Source: Segetibacter aerophilus (GTDB taxonomy: Bacteria > Bacteroidota > Bacteroidia > Chitinophagales > Chitinophagaceae). From it: a DNA stretch of 64,000 nucleotides. Location of the stretch: positions 682,001 through 746,000 of the forward strand of contig NZ_BJYT01000001.1 of assembly GCF_007991655.1 (NCBI RefSeq), given 5' to 3'. A program made the translations under genes and the position numbers. Numbering within the stretch: the first letter of the stretch is position 1; each line of letters begins with the position of its first letter. Positions 17,543-27,673 of this stretch are shown here, piece by piece. The notes beneath the pieces are model-generated. The model did no database searches, was not told the DNA's origin, and worked only from the letters and a program-made list of their open reading frames with translations.

Positions 17543-18922
17543 TCAGGACGGAAGAATATTATTATTCAACCTGAAAAAGTTGCTTGGGTCGTACTTGCGC
17601 TTAATCTGCCTCAATTTTTCGTAATTAACTCCATAAGCATTTTTGACCCTTTCGTTGTCATCACTGTCGAGGTGGTTAACATATACTCCTTTGCTAAAAG
17701 GCTCAATCTCCTTCCAAAAACTCCGAGTCCAGTTGATGTTTATCTCATCTTCTTCAGCTTCAATCCATTGGCTTATAATGTCTACATCCCATTGATCACC
17801 TCGGTGAACAAAAGCAGTTTCTTCTGCAGGAGTTATTGCTGCGGCACCTCTCATATGAAAAAATAGTACTGGTGAATAAGGTGAAGGGCGTTTCGCTACA
17901 TTCCTGATAAAAATGTCGATAAGCTCATCAGAGATTTCTGTGAAATAACCCGATTTCCAATATCTCCTCATGCCAGTTGGTGTCGCAGAGTCAAAAAGGG
18001 ATTGCAATTGAGTATAAGGAATCTCACTAACAAGGTCAACTATAGGAGTTCCAAACGAACGGAGCCTGGCGAGTTGTTCTTCACCTTCTTCCAATGGCCC
18101 TAACCATGTAGGTAAAATAAAGCATACAGGAAGACCATCGGGTGTAACCAGAAAACCGGTATAAGTAATGATCTCGCTTGATGTGTGACGGATATTATCC
18201 CGGTAGTATTGCAGCATTTCTTTCGCCTGGTCCATGGGGTATAATATCAAACCCGCGAGAATATTCGGACCAACAGAATGCAAACTAAACTCAAACACAG
18301 TGACAATACCGAAGTTGCCACCGCCGCCGCGAATCGCCCAAAACAAATCGGCATTATTGTCTTTATCCACTTTTAAGAGTTCACCTGAAGCAATTACAAT
18401 TTCCGCTGACAAAAGATTATCGCAACTTAGGCCGTGCTTACCCATTAGGTATCCCATGCCTCCACCCAATGTTAGCCCCGCTATGCCCGTATCTGACACG
18501 GTACCACCAGTTGTTGCCAGGCCATATACCTGGGTTGCTTTATCAAGCTCCTGCCACAAAACTCCTCCCTGTGCCCGTATTTTTTTATTTTGCGAATCTA
18601 CCTCGATTTCCTTCATTGCCGACAGGTCGATCATTAGTCCTCCATTGCAAACCGCGTTTCCTGCAACATTATGTCCGCCACATTTTACCGATACAAGCAT
18701 GCCTTGTTTACCTGCAAATTCCACGGCAAGTTTTACGTCATCACTATTTTTACATTCGACAATTATAGCTGGTTTTCTGTCTATCATACCGTTCCATATA
18801 GTACGGGCCATATCGTATTCAACATCTCCTTCAATAAAAATTTTCCCTGCTATAAAAGGCTGTAATTCTTTTCCGACAACTTCTGCAGAGGTGCCTGCAA
18901 GAGCAACATTTTCAAAGCTCAT
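17543..18922 (-). CDS. FAD-linked oxidoreductase, berberine-bridge-enzyme-like
   Basis: Flavoprotein oxidase/dehydrogenase of the VAO/BBE superfamily. The FAD-binding domain carries CGGHNVAGNA with His84, the usual covalent 8-alpha-histidyl attachment residue. GLTLGGGMGYLMGKHGLSCDN and WAIRGGGGNFGIVT follow. The C-terminal BBE motif KYDPSNFFRLNNNI is complete. The Cys used by bicovalent members sits at the position following HGLS (HGLSCDN), so bicovalent FAD is possible. No signal peptide is present. Members oxidise sugars, alcohols or secondary metabolites; the substrate is unknown. An SDR gene lies 67 bp upstream on the same strand and may be co-transcribed. Confidence 0.92.
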   Translation of the reverse strand: MSFENVALAGTSAEVVGKELQPFIAGKIFIEGDVEYDMARTIWNGMIDRKPAIIVECKNSDDVKLAVEFAGKQGMLVSVKCGGHNVAGNAVCNGGLMIDLSAMKEIEVDSQNKKIRAQGGVLWQELDKATQVYGLATTGGTVSDTGIAGLTLGGGMGYLMGKHGLSCDNLLSAEIVIASGELLKVDKDNNADLFWAIRGGGGNFGIVTVFEFSLHSVGPNILAGLILYPMDQAKEMLQYYRDNIRHTSSEIITYTGFLVTPDGLPVCFILPTWLGPLEEGEEQLARLRSFGTPIVDLVSEIPYTQLQSLFDSATPTGMRRYWKSGYFTEISDELIDIFIRNVAKRPSPYSPVLFFHMRGAAAITPAEETAFVHRGDQWDVDIISQWIEAEEDEININWTRSFWKEIEPFSKGVYVNHLDSDDNERVKNAYGVNYEKLRQIKRKYDPSNFFRLNNNILPS

Positions 18923-18989
18923 AAAAGATTGTTTTAGGTTGAATAAATGATTATTTCCAAAATGCTTTGAGCAATATTTGTTGTAACTC

Positions 18990-19883
18990 TTAATTGAACT
19001 GGGGCATCTGGCTATCCTCCATGTATTTTCTTACTTGCAGTCCCATGTTTTGTTCCATAAAGCTTATCCACGTTTCATCGGTTATATCCACTGAACTTAT
19101 CCAGTCTTCATCTGATGCAGACCCTCTCCAAGACAATAAAGGACTGGCATCAGGACCGGCCGGATTTCTAAAACTCTTTGTTTTACCAGCTACTATATCA
19201 TTAATGACATCGGCAACGACTGATGGAGGAACGTGATTTTCGAGAGACGCCGCAAACAAAGACATAAATCTTTTTAGGTTAGGATAAAGCATCTTTTCCG
19301 GGTAAGCATTTGCTTTTCTGAAAATTGGGGTCTCGATAACTCCCGGTTCAACAACAGCGACTTTTACATTGAATGGTTTGGTTTCCTGGGCCAATGATTC
19401 GCTAAAAGCTTCCACTGCAGCTTTTGATGCGCAGTAGGCACCATGAAAATTGGAATACACTTTACCGGCAACTGAGGTTACATTTATGATAGTGCCACTT
19501 CTGCGTTCCCGCATTTTGCGCAAGACGGCTTTGATACAGCGCACTGTTCCAAAGTAATTTGTCTCCATGTCTTTTCTTATGATTTCCATAGATAGTTCTT
19601 CGACTGACCCAAAAGACCCCACTCCAGCGTTATTAATTAGCACATCAATCACGCCTTCATCAGATATCACCTTATTAACCGCAGTTTGAACAGATTCGTC
19701 ATCTAAAACGTCTAATGGCAATATTCTGATTGGTAGTTTTTCTCCATCCGCAAGCTCCTGTATTTGCGGACAGTTTGCTGGTGTGCGCATTGTAGCGTAT
19801 ACAATGTTTCCGTTTCGAGCGAGTGTTTCGGCTGTTGCGAAACCAATGCCCGTACTACATCCCGTAATTAAAATGACTGCCAT
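18990..19883 (-). CDS. Short-chain dehydrogenase/reductase
   Basis: Classical SDR with nucleotide-binding TGCSTGIG at residues 7-14, NNAG at 84-87, catalytic Ser137, and YCASK (Tyr150, Lys154). Length 297 is longer than the 250-residue core because of a C-terminal extension, as in classical 17-beta-hydroxysteroid-dehydrogenase-like SDRs. Cytoplasmic; the substrate is unknown. It is the first gene of a probable two-gene unit with the downstream flavin oxidase. Confidence 0.93.
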   Translation of the reverse strand: MAVILITGCSTGIGFATAETLARNGNIVYATMRTPANCPQIQELADGEKLPIRILPLDVLDDESVQTAVNKVISDEGVIDVLINNAGVGSFGSVEELSMEIIRKDMETNYFGTVRCIKAVLRKMRERRSGTIINVTSVAGKVYSNFHGAYCASKAAVEAFSESLAQETKPFNVKVAVVEPGVIETPIFRKANAYPEKMLYPNLKRFMSLFAASLENHVPPSVVADVINDIVAGKTKSFRNPAGPDASPLLSWRGSASDEDWISSVDITDETWISFMEQNMGLQVRKYMEDSQMPQFN

Positions 19884-20138
19884 TGTTATAGATTTTAAAT
19901 GAATAAGATGATTAACCGCAGCTCTAAAGGATGTATTTCGAGGGTAAGCTTACAATAGGTGGAGAGTAACAGGAATTAAGATAATTTAAATAAATGAAGT
20001 TTCATAACGACGAGCTTCTTTTGCTTGCGTCGCCTGTACTTTAAAACTTCACTTAAATTTTGATAGACTATTGTAAGCGCATGATTCTAATTTTAGGCGT
20101 AGACAAAAACTTTTTTATAGAAATTCTAGATTCTTCTC

Positions 20139-21128
20139 ATGACTAAATGTATCCTGACAACTCTTTTGATTTCATTACTATTAGGAAAAGGTTCAATAAT
20201 GGCTCAAAGTATAAGGCCTAGTGTAAAACGAATCCTTTTTCTTGGTAACAGTATTACATGGGCGGGCAACTACGTGAATGATGTGGAAGCTTACCTGAGG
20301 CTACAATTTCCCGGCAGGCAACTGGAGTTTATGAATGTTGGATTGCCAAGCGAAACAGTGTCTGGGTTGTCGGAGCCGGGACATGCTGGAGGTGCTTTCC
20401 CGAGGCCTGATCTTCATGAAAGACTTGCTCGCGTACTTGAACAGACAAAACCCGACCTGGTGTTTGCTTGTTATGGAATGAACGACGGTATCTCTATGCC
20501 ATTTGATAAGGGCCGCTTTGAAAAGTTTAAGGACGGTATCAACTGGCTACATGATGAGATAGAGAAAACAGGGGCGAAAATTATTCATCTTACTCCGCCT
20601 GTTTATGATGAAGTGAGGGGTAAAAGTATCGGGTACGCTGCCGTGCTTGACCGATACTCTGATTGGCTACTTTCGATGAAGCAACAAAAAAAGTGGGAGG
20701 TTATCGACATTCATTACCCGATGAAAAAGTACCTGGTGGCACATCGACAAGTGGATAGACAATTCGGTTTAGACGGCTTTGCATTAGCACCGGATGGGGT
20801 ACATCCGGGTGAAACAGGGCATTGGATCATGGCGAGAGCAATCTTGTTGTTCCTGGGATATAAGGAGGTCGCTCGTTCGCCTAGCGTAATTGAAAGTTTA
20901 AAACGCATCGAAAATGCATCGCAATATTTAAAACTGGTAGCGGAACGCCAAAACCTGATGCGTGATGCATGGCTTTCAGCAACGAAACATAAACGACCTG
21001 GCTTACCCGTTGGGCTGCCGCTAAACGAAGCGCTAACGAAATCAAACGAGTTACAAGTAAGGATAGATTCAACGGTTCGTGCAAGTGTAGGAGCTTTGAA
21101 AGGTGTACGAGGCACAAGTGCTCAATAA
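20139..21128 (+). CDS. Exported SGNH/GDSL hydrolase
   Basis: Secreted esterase or lipase-like hydrolase. A signal peptide (about residues 1-22, MAQ cleavage) precedes block I ILFLGNSITWAG with the nucleophile at Ser38. The family blocks continue with the Gly of NVGLPSETVSG, the Asn of ACYGMNDG, and the catalytic Asp/His of PDGVHPGETGHW. The C-terminal 80 residues form an extra helical extension ending near LKGVRGTSAQ. It probably deacetylates a glycan, given the surrounding secreted sugar enzymes, but this is inferred. Confidence 0.88.
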   Translation: MTKCILTTLLISLLLGKGSIMAQSIRPSVKRILFLGNSITWAGNYVNDVEAYLRLQFPGRQLEFMNVGLPSETVSGLSEPGHAGGAFPRPDLHERLARVLEQTKPDLVFACYGMNDGISMPFDKGRFEKFKDGINWLHDEIEKTGAKIIHLTPPVYDEVRGKSIGYAAVLDRYSDWLLSMKQQKKWEVIDIHYPMKKYLVAHRQVDRQFGLDGFALAPDGVHPGETGHWIMARAILLFLGYKEVARSPSVIESLKRIENASQYLKLVAERQNLMRDAWLSATKHKRPGLPVGLPLNEALTKSNELQVRIDSTVRASVGALKGVRGTSAQ

Positions 21129-21199
21129 CTTCCTTCTTGTCGGTTTAATTTAGCGTGGGGTCTTACAAATAAAGGCTGAAGCCGATTGAAAATAAACTG

Positions 21200-21228
21200 C
21201 ACAAGGGTGTGACACAACCAAAGATGAA
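21200..21228 (+). repeat. Intergenic repeat copy, degenerate
   Basis: CACAAGGGTGTGACACAACC then AAAGATGAAG; the core is retained but a few bases are inserted before GATG. It sits between two same-strand secreted-enzyme genes. Confidence 0.6.
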
Positions 21229-21352
21229 GCGAGAAAATTTGCTGGCAGCCAAAGAAAATAAAGCCATCCTTCGCCTTGACCATTGTATTTTTACCTCATA
21301 GAAAACAACTTAGAAAATCAAGTAAAATTTAAAAGAAAAGAATCATTCTCTT

Positions 21353-23839
21353 ATGGAAAAAATCGAAAGCGCTAACTATGTTCAAAAGCTTTTCCTCTTT
21401 GTACTAACCATCTTTACAACGGGATTCGTTATTGCGCAGCAAAAGGCTCCTGCTTATCCCCTGATTACTCATGATCCCTATTTTAGTATTTGGTCAGTTA
21501 CCGATACACTCAATGCTTCTGCTACCAGGCATTGGACTGGTACAGAACATTCTCTGCTTGGAATGCTGAAAGTGGATGGAAAAATTTATCGTTTTCTTGG
21601 TAGGGAAGACAAACCGTACAACAACTTAATTGCTACCACTGACATAGCTGACTACACAGTTAAATACACCGAGACTATCTCTGATAGTAGCTGGATGAAT
21701 GTTACCTATGACGACGCTTCGTGGAAGACGGGCGCTGCCCCTTTTGGCAATAGCAACGCGGCGCAAACGAAATGGCGCAGCAAAGATTTATGGATTCGCA
21801 GAACTTTCTCTATAAATGATTTGAAGCTTAACAAGCTGTTTTTGAAAATCAATCATGATGATAATACAGAGGTGTATTTGAACGGCGATAAAATTTATAA
21901 CAAGCGCGGGTGGCTGAATAAGTTTCAGTATTTCCCAATTGATGACAACGTGAAATCGAAGTTGAAAAAAGAGAATAATGTATTGGCAATTCATGTGGCG
22001 AACACAGCAGGAGGACAATGGCTGGACGCAGGTATTGTAGAAGAGCCGGAGTCGAAATCAAGTGACCTGGTACAGGAGGCTGTCCAGAAAAGTGTAGCGC
22101 TGAATGCAACTCAAACTATCTATGAATTTGTTTGTGGTAAAGCCAACCTTACCGTTACGTTTACTTCGCCTTTGTTGATGAGTAACCTTGATCTCCTATC
22201 AAGACCTATTTCTTACATTTCATACAAAGTCAAGTCGAACGATGCGAAGCCGCATGATGTAAAATTGTTTTTTAGCGCATCTACAGATATTGCCACAAAT
22301 CTTCAAAACCAGGAAGTCGTTGCTCAAAACGTAAGTACCAATACTTTGTCTGTTTTAAAAGCAGGCACAGTTGAGCAACCTGTTCTTGCAAAAAAAGGCG
22401 ATGATTTAAGGATCGATTGGGGATACATGTACGTTGCCACTCCTAAGACGGCAAAAGCAATCCAGTACACGTCTTCGGCTATTGCTGCCCTAAATCAACT
22501 CATTGCCAACACAACTGACGTTCCTAATACTGAGCTAACGGGCAAACACTTGTCTCTAAATACCATTATCCCTTTTGGAAAAGTTACTGCTGTCCCTAAA
22601 GAGCAATTTGTGATGTTGGGTTACGACGACATCTATTCGGTACAATATTTCAAACAGAATTTAAGACCGTGGTGGAACCGTGATTCATCAAAAAACATCA
22701 TGGGCGAACTGCAGGCAGCTGCAACCGATTATAATAAGATCATAACCGCGTGCACTACGTTTAATAAGAAAATGTATAGCGATGCTGTGGCTGCAGGTGG
22801 CGACACTTATGCCCGGCTTTGTGAAATTGCTTACCGGCAGGCTATTGCCGCGCATAAACTGGTGAGAAGCCAGGACGGAGAGTTGTTGTTCTTATCAAAA
22901 GAGAACTACAGCAACGGATGCATCAATACTGTTGACGTTACTTATCCGTCTGCGCCTTTGTTTCTGTTATACAATCCTGAATTGTTGAAAGGAATGTTGA
23001 ACGGAATTTTTTACTACACCGAAAGTGGACAGTATGACAAGCCGTATGCAGCCCATGACCTGGGAACTTACCCGCTGGCGAATGGTGTGGTATATGGCGA
23101 ACCTATGCCGGTTGAAGAAGGTGGTAACATGCTTATACTAACTACGGCAATTGCTAAGGCAGAGGGAAATGCAGACTATGCGAAGAAACATTGGGCAACT
23201 TTAACGAGATGGGCCAATTATCTTTTAGAGGCTGGCTTCGATCCTGCTAACCAACTTTGTACCGACGACTTTGCAGGTCACCTTGCAAGGAACACCAACC
23301 TTTCAGTGAAAGCGATTGTAGGCATTGCGGGCTATGCAAACCTTGCGAAACAACTGGGCTATAATGATATTGCGAAAACGATTGGGGATAGTGCAAAATA
23401 CATGGCGAGAAGATGGACCGAGTTAGCCGATGCGGGCGACCATTACAAGCTGACCTTCGATAGTGCTTTTAGCTGGAGCCAGAAGTATAATCTTGTTTGG
23501 GACAAAGTGTTGAACCTGGGAGTATTTCCCTCGGATGTGTACAACAAGGAAGTAAAGTATTACCTCACAAAGCAGAACAATTACGGCTTGCCTCTAGACA
23601 GCAGGAAAACTTATACAAAGTCCGATTGGATCGTATGGACAGCTACTCTCGCAAACAATCAGAACGATTTCAATTCTTTTATAAATCCTGTTTACCAATA
23701 CGCTATAAAGACTGATACCCGGGTGCCTCTAAGCGACTGGCACGAAACAACAAACGGCCGGATGGTTGGTTTCCAGGCGCGGAGCGTGGTGGGAGGATTT
23801 TTTATAAAAATGTTGGATAGGAAATGGCAGAATAAATAG
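21353..23839 (+). CDS. Exported glutaminase-family protein (DUF4964/DUF5127/DUF4965/DUF1793 type)
   Basis: An 828-residue secreted protein (signal peptide about residues 1-29). Its opening PLITHDPYFSIWSVTD and TRHWTGTEHSLLGM are the start of the fungal GtaA-like glutaminase family. The C-terminal half (about 480-828) is an alpha/alpha-barrel with the family segments LSKENYSNGCINTVDVTYPSAPLFLLYNP and NLVWDKVLNLGVFP. Between residues about 95 and 225 there is an inserted jelly-roll, galactose-binding-like domain (DDASWKTGAAPFG, RRTFSI, EVYLNGDKIYN). Glutaminase activity is known for fungal relatives only; Bacteroidetes members may act on glycans or peptides. Confidence 0.85.
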   Translation: MEKIESANYVQKLFLFVLTIFTTGFVIAQQKAPAYPLITHDPYFSIWSVTDTLNASATRHWTGTEHSLLGMLKVDGKIYRFLGREDKPYNNLIATTDIADYTVKYTETISDSSWMNVTYDDASWKTGAAPFGNSNAAQTKWRSKDLWIRRTFSINDLKLNKLFLKINHDDNTEVYLNGDKIYNKRGWLNKFQYFPIDDNVKSKLKKENNVLAIHVANTAGGQWLDAGIVEEPESKSSDLVQEAVQKSVALNATQTIYEFVCGKANLTVTFTSPLLMSNLDLLSRPISYISYKVKSNDAKPHDVKLFFSASTDIATNLQNQEVVAQNVSTNTLSVLKAGTVEQPVLAKKGDDLRIDWGYMYVATPKTAKAIQYTSSAIAALNQLIANTTDVPNTELTGKHLSLNTIIPFGKVTAVPKEQFVMLGYDDIYSVQYFKQNLRPWWNRDSSKNIMGELQAAATDYNKIITACTTFNKKMYSDAVAAGGDTYARLCEIAYRQAIAAHKLVRSQDGELLFLSKENYSNGCINTVDVTYPSAPLFLLYNPELLKGMLNGIFYYTESGQYDKPYAAHDLGTYPLANGVVYGEPMPVEEGGNMLILTTAIAKAEGNADYAKKHWATLTRWANYLLEAGFDPANQLCTDDFAGHLARNTNLSVKAIVGIAGYANLAKQLGYNDIAKTIGDSAKYMARRWTELADAGDHYKLTFDSAFSWSQKYNLVWDKVLNLGVFPSDVYNKEVKYYLTKQNNYGLPLDSRKTYTKSDWIVWTATLANNQNDFNSFINPVYQYAIKTDTRVPLSDWHETTNGRMVGFQARSVVGGFFIKMLDRKWQNK

Positions 23840-23883
23840 AGAGGTAAGTAAGTCGCCAAATAAAAACGATTACAATTTTCTGG

Positions 23884-23913
23884 AAGCCGCCTTAAAAAAA
23901 GGGCGGCTTTTTG
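23884..23913 (+). terminator. Rho-independent terminator
   Basis: 8-bp stem AAGCCGCC / GGCGGCTT with an A-rich loop and a trailing T run, 45 bases after the glutaminase-family stop. Confidence 0.85.
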
Positions 23914-24008
23914 TTTGTACCTGCCGCGTGTTTCTCCAGAAATAAGATAACCTTCGTTAAATTAGGCTCAACTACTTATATAAGGCTTAGAAGCGAGGTA
24001 TGAATGTT

Positions 24009-24998
24009 TTAAAGAGTGATTTTCTCAAACTTAAAACTTAGTGGAGTGTCTTTTAAACTTAATCTGCTAAAGGCTTCTTTGGCTAACGGCACTTCCACTC
24101 TTTTAAAGATGACTTCTGTAGATTCCTTTTTTGTGTAGGGTTGATTTACTTTATCAAGACCAAATTTGAAGCCTGTTACTTCTTCAACAAAGTCTATACG
24201 AACCTGGTAGGGCTCGCCGGTTTTGAAGTTTTGAAAAAAGTCATTAACGGGAATTTCTCGCGCTACAGTAAAGCCTTTGATGTCCTGCTTTTTATCCACT
24301 ACAAAATTGTATTTACGCAGAATGTTTTCCTGGCTCATGATGAAAGCAACCGTTGTGAGGAGATTAGCACGGTTTCTATAGACAACAATTTTAAAGAAAT
24401 GACAAGGAATCTGTAGCGGCTTTCCATCAATCAGATCAATGTAAAATGGATCGCTCGTTAATAGTATCGGACCTGCAAATACAGTCACCTTTCTGCCATC
24501 CTCGCCCTCTTGCTTGGTAAACCCCTTTACAATATAATCCTCCAAACTTTTCCAGGCACCCCTGTTAAGTGTATGATGTTGGGGAAGGCAATTCGAAAAT
24601 TTCATCGTTTCTTCCGCAGCCTTTTTTACTGTTGCCGTATCGCCCCATTGCGGATCCTGGAATTTGGCGATATGGCCTTTATCGAAGTCGTTGGCTGATT
24701 TGCCTTTAAAAAACTCGTACAACTCGTCACCAACCTGGCACTCTTCGTCGATGTTTGTGTCTTTCGCAAAAGTTACCCGTTCTTTAATTTGTGCATTCCA
24801 CTGTGTGCCATCAATATTGGTGGCTGCGTAAAATGCGAACTTCCGGCTCTTGTTCATTACAATACTAAAATGAGTGTACTGCAGTTCGAACTCTTTTGGG
24901 TTGCTTTTTAATGGAGTTCTTAATTTTTTTTGTTGAATTGTTAGAGTTGGTAAACGAAGGTTAATGCCGGAAAGAAAATCTGTTTGATAACCATTCAT
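24009..24998 (-). CDS. DNA/RNA non-specific endonuclease (NUC1 family)
   Basis: Beta-beta-alpha-metal nuclease of the Serratia nuclease type. The catalytic motif is NDFDKGHIAKF with His109 (DKGH replaces the usual DRGH), and the Mg-binding segment is NCLPQHHTLNRGAWKSLE with the conserved Asn and Glu. The family opening YTHFSIVMNKSRKFAFYAATN supports the long start rather than an internal Met. No signal peptide is obvious, which is unusual because many relatives are exported. Its role could be nutrient nuclease, toxin or DNA processing. No immunity or toxin-delivery gene lies next to it. Confidence 0.88.
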   Translation of the reverse strand: MNGYQTDFLSGINLRLPTLTIQQKKLRTPLKSNPKEFELQYTHFSIVMNKSRKFAFYAATNIDGTQWNAQIKERVTFAKDTNIDEECQVGDELYEFFKGKSANDFDKGHIAKFQDPQWGDTATVKKAAEETMKFSNCLPQHHTLNRGAWKSLEDYIVKGFTKQEGEDGRKVTVFAGPILLTSDPFYIDLIDGKPLQIPCHFFKIVVYRNRANLLTTVAFIMSQENILRKYNFVVDKKQDIKGFTVAREIPVNDFFQNFKTGEPYQVRIDFVEEVTGFKFGLDKVNQPYTKKESTEVIFKRVEVPLAKEAFSRLSLKDTPLSFKFEKITL

Positions 24999-25207
24999 AA
25001 GTGGAGGAGTTGTAACGCGTTCATTAACAATGTAAAAAATTAAAAGCAGAAGAAATAGCTTTTGGGAAAATCATTTAAAGTGCCGGCTCAACACATTTAA
25101 TGTTCTACAAAAGGAACAAAGCTTTTTTAGCCATTTTTGGCTAGATGCAATAAAAGAAATAAGCGAAACAGTGGAGGCAAGGAAATAAAAAATACAAGCG
25201 CCTAACC

Positions 25208-27418
25208 TTATAAATTCCACCAGTAGGTCCACTTCAGTACCATCGCACGATTTCTCACAGAGAAAGGAGCAGGCAGGTAGTTATCGGTATAAACAAAGAA
25301 GATGTCAGAGGCAGGTTTGTATCTCCACTGAAAGCGTGTATTAAGGTTGATGTTGTTTTGTTGATTGTTGTACTGAACAAATGTTGTGAAGAATAATTTA
25401 TTCGTCATCGTTACATCTACCCTTGGACCCACTAACCAGAAAGTATGTTGATTCCACGGCTTGGGTAAATCAATATTATTGTAGCTGGTGCTTAACGCAA
25501 GGCTTACGTACGGTTGAAACCTGTAACCTATATCTGCAGTAAGATTTAATCTTGTACCCTTTGCATAATACCCGCCATACCTGCTTGAAAACGCGTAGGT
25601 GAAAACACTTTGCGGCTTCGAGACAAAGCTTGTACCCCATGCATTCCATCGGTGTGTACTTCCACGAGCGAGGGTGTCTTTGGTAAAATTTGTAGGGTCA
25701 AAGGCCTGTAACAATTCTACATAGTCGTAAGATAGAAAAGTGGAAAACGTGCTTTGCTTTCTTGTAGTGAACGAATAATTGATGAAAGCCTCGTCATCTG
25801 TTTTTTTCAATGAAGTATTGAAGTACGAAAGATAAACGAGCTGTGGACCGTGACTTAAAATCTTACCGCCCTTTGGGAAGAAGAAATAACCTGCTGATGG
25901 GTTGATCTTCACGTAGCCTCGCCTCGGCACATAACCAACCTCAGGATTGTAATTTTTTCCTACATACTCATGCTGCCATGAGACCAGCATCTTTCTGCCC
26001 GAGTATTGTATGTTTCCGGCTTGCACAAAGTCACCACCTGAAGTGCCGGGTGTGAAAGATTTTAGAACCAGGGCTTTACCGGTGATCTTGTTATCAGATG
26101 ATGCGAGGTTATATTCTAAACCAATATTGCGGTTGTAGTTCGAATAGGTAGGCTTTGTAGGATCTGCACCGGGGTGATAATTAACAGACTCCTTATTGAT
26201 GAAAATAACACCAATATTAGATCTTGAAAAAACGCGTCGTTGCACAGAAGCTACAGTAAAATTTTGAGCAGGCAACCCTGTGTTATCTACTCCGCCCGTT
26301 TGCATATTCATCGCGCCAATTCTCCAGTTCTTATCAGGCTTGCCGCTTATGCGGGCACCGAAACGAATAGGCACGCCTAACCCAATTCTTCGGGAGAAAA
26401 ACGGGCGAATACTTGCATAACCAAAGTTGGCAAAAAGATCGCCGTTTTCTAAAAAGAACTGCCGTCTTTCGGGAAAGAATAGTTCGAAGCGATCGAGGTT
26501 AGTAACCTGCCTGTCTACTTCTACTTGTGAAAAGTCAGGGTTAACAGTAAGGTCCAAATTCAGTGACGAAGTCAAAGCGATCTTTGCATCAACACCAACA
26601 TCTTTGCGATAGGTTGAAGGAGAATTATTATCATGATTTTTTGTAGTGGCACCAAGCGCATAAGGGATTAGTGAGATGTTAGACCCGGCAGAAGGCGGTG
26701 GTTGGTCCCAAGCCAGAATGCCGGAATAGGCGAGGGAAGCAGTTGGAAATTGTCTCGGAACGGGAGCCCATGAACTTTTTTCCGACGTCTTTAAATCAAG
26801 CCTGCTAAAATTAATTCCCCACTTGCTGATGTCTTTTTTATACCGGATACTCTTGAAGGGGATAGCCAGCTCAAGAACCCATTTGTCTTTATAGTTTTTA
26901 ACCGCAGACTTCCATTTATTATCCCAGTTTAAATCGACGGCGCTGCCGCCATACATCATCCCATCCCACTGCGCACCCGCTGCGTTAGTACCGAAAGCGA
27001 ACCCGTTTGTCTGGTCATCAAAAGGGTCCATAAACATGAGAAAATTATCGTTCTTACCAAAGTTCCAATCATTCCTCAACGACTCTACATAGTTTGGTCC
27101 TGCAACTCCCTGGAAACATTCGGCCAGCAGGTACAAATTGTGTTCATCGTAGGCCATCCGTACCTGTGTAAGTGTTTTAGCAAAACTGGTGTCCATTGGT
27201 TGCACCATAAAAAAGTCCTTCGCGACCGCCGCATCCTGCCATGCCCGGTCATCAATCACTCCGTCAATTTTTATGGCCGAAGTAGCCTTTCGTATATCGT
27301 ATTGGTAAGAGCTGTTTTTTTTCTGCCCGCTCGTGGTTGCATAAATAGTGGAGAGAAAAAGTATTACAAAAGCAGTTTTAATATTGGGCCAGGCATAGCA
27401 GTTTTTCAAAGCAAGCAT
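25208..27418 (-). CDS. DUF5916 family outer-membrane protein with CBM9-like domain
   Basis: Exported protein of about 736 residues. The start is set at an internal ATG because a clear signal peptide (NIKTAFVILFLSTIYATTSGQ) begins there; an upstream extension would run across an intergenic repeat. Residues about 40-220 form a carbohydrate-binding family 9-like sandwich (AIKIDGVIDDRAWQDA, DEHNLYLLAECF). The remainder is a DUF5916 barrel, including VNPDFSQVEVDRQVTNLDRFELFFPERRQFFLENGDLF in the family core. It ends in an aromatic strand (LKWTYWWNL), as expected of an outer-membrane barrel. Substrate unknown. Confidence 0.87.
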   Translation of the reverse strand: MLALKNCYAWPNIKTAFVILFLSTIYATTSGQKKNSSYQYDIRKATSAIKIDGVIDDRAWQDAAVAKDFFMVQPMDTSFAKTLTQVRMAYDEHNLYLLAECFQGVAGPNYVESLRNDWNFGKNDNFLMFMDPFDDQTNGFAFGTNAAGAQWDGMMYGGSAVDLNWDNKWKSAVKNYKDKWVLELAIPFKSIRYKKDISKWGINFSRLDLKTSEKSSWAPVPRQFPTASLAYSGILAWDQPPPSAGSNISLIPYALGATTKNHDNNSPSTYRKDVGVDAKIALTSSLNLDLTVNPDFSQVEVDRQVTNLDRFELFFPERRQFFLENGDLFANFGYASIRPFFSRRIGLGVPIRFGARISGKPDKNWRIGAMNMQTGGVDNTGLPAQNFTVASVQRRVFSRSNIGVIFINKESVNYHPGADPTKPTYSNYNRNIGLEYNLASSDNKITGKALVLKSFTPGTSGGDFVQAGNIQYSGRKMLVSWQHEYVGKNYNPEVGYVPRRGYVKINPSAGYFFFPKGGKILSHGPQLVYLSYFNTSLKKTDDEAFINYSFTTRKQSTFSTFLSYDYVELLQAFDPTNFTKDTLARGSTHRWNAWGTSFVSKPQSVFTYAFSSRYGGYYAKGTRLNLTADIGYRFQPYVSLALSTSYNNIDLPKPWNQHTFWLVGPRVDVTMTNKLFFTTFVQYNNQQNNINLNTRFQWRYKPASDIFFVYTDNYLPAPFSVRNRAMVLKWTYWWNL

Positions 27419-27500
27419 ATTTGATGCAAAGTACTTATTAAGTGTATTACAGGATTTAGAATGCAAAAAGTTTTTGGTGCCCTTGCGTCGAATGTTTTTG

Positions 27501-27526
27501 CAACATCGTTGTGTCACTCACTTGTA
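27501..27526 (-). repeat. Intergenic repeat copy
   Basis: Minus-strand GTACAAGTGAGTGACACAAC followed by GATGTTG, one of the two best-conserved copies. It lies between the divergent DUF5916 and CFA-like methyltransferase genes. Confidence 0.8.
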
Positions 27527-27673
27527 CTAATTGTTTTTTACTCAACCTGATAGACTATATCAAGTTCCATCAATCAACAAATTGTAGAGCTACAATATGT
27601 TGCAAAAGTAGTAGTCGCTTATTAACTTTAAAACGGTCGAAATCACTTCTTATAACAATAACTGCTTACGCAA

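Noticed and set aside
18234-18950. 238-residue plus-strand frame opposite the flavin oxidase gene
   Set aside because: Proline/serine-rich antisense shadow of a clearly coding minus-strand gene.
27419-27517. 33-residue N-terminal extension of the DUF5916 gene
   Set aside because: It would precede the signal peptide and translate through an intergenic repeat copy (27501-27526).
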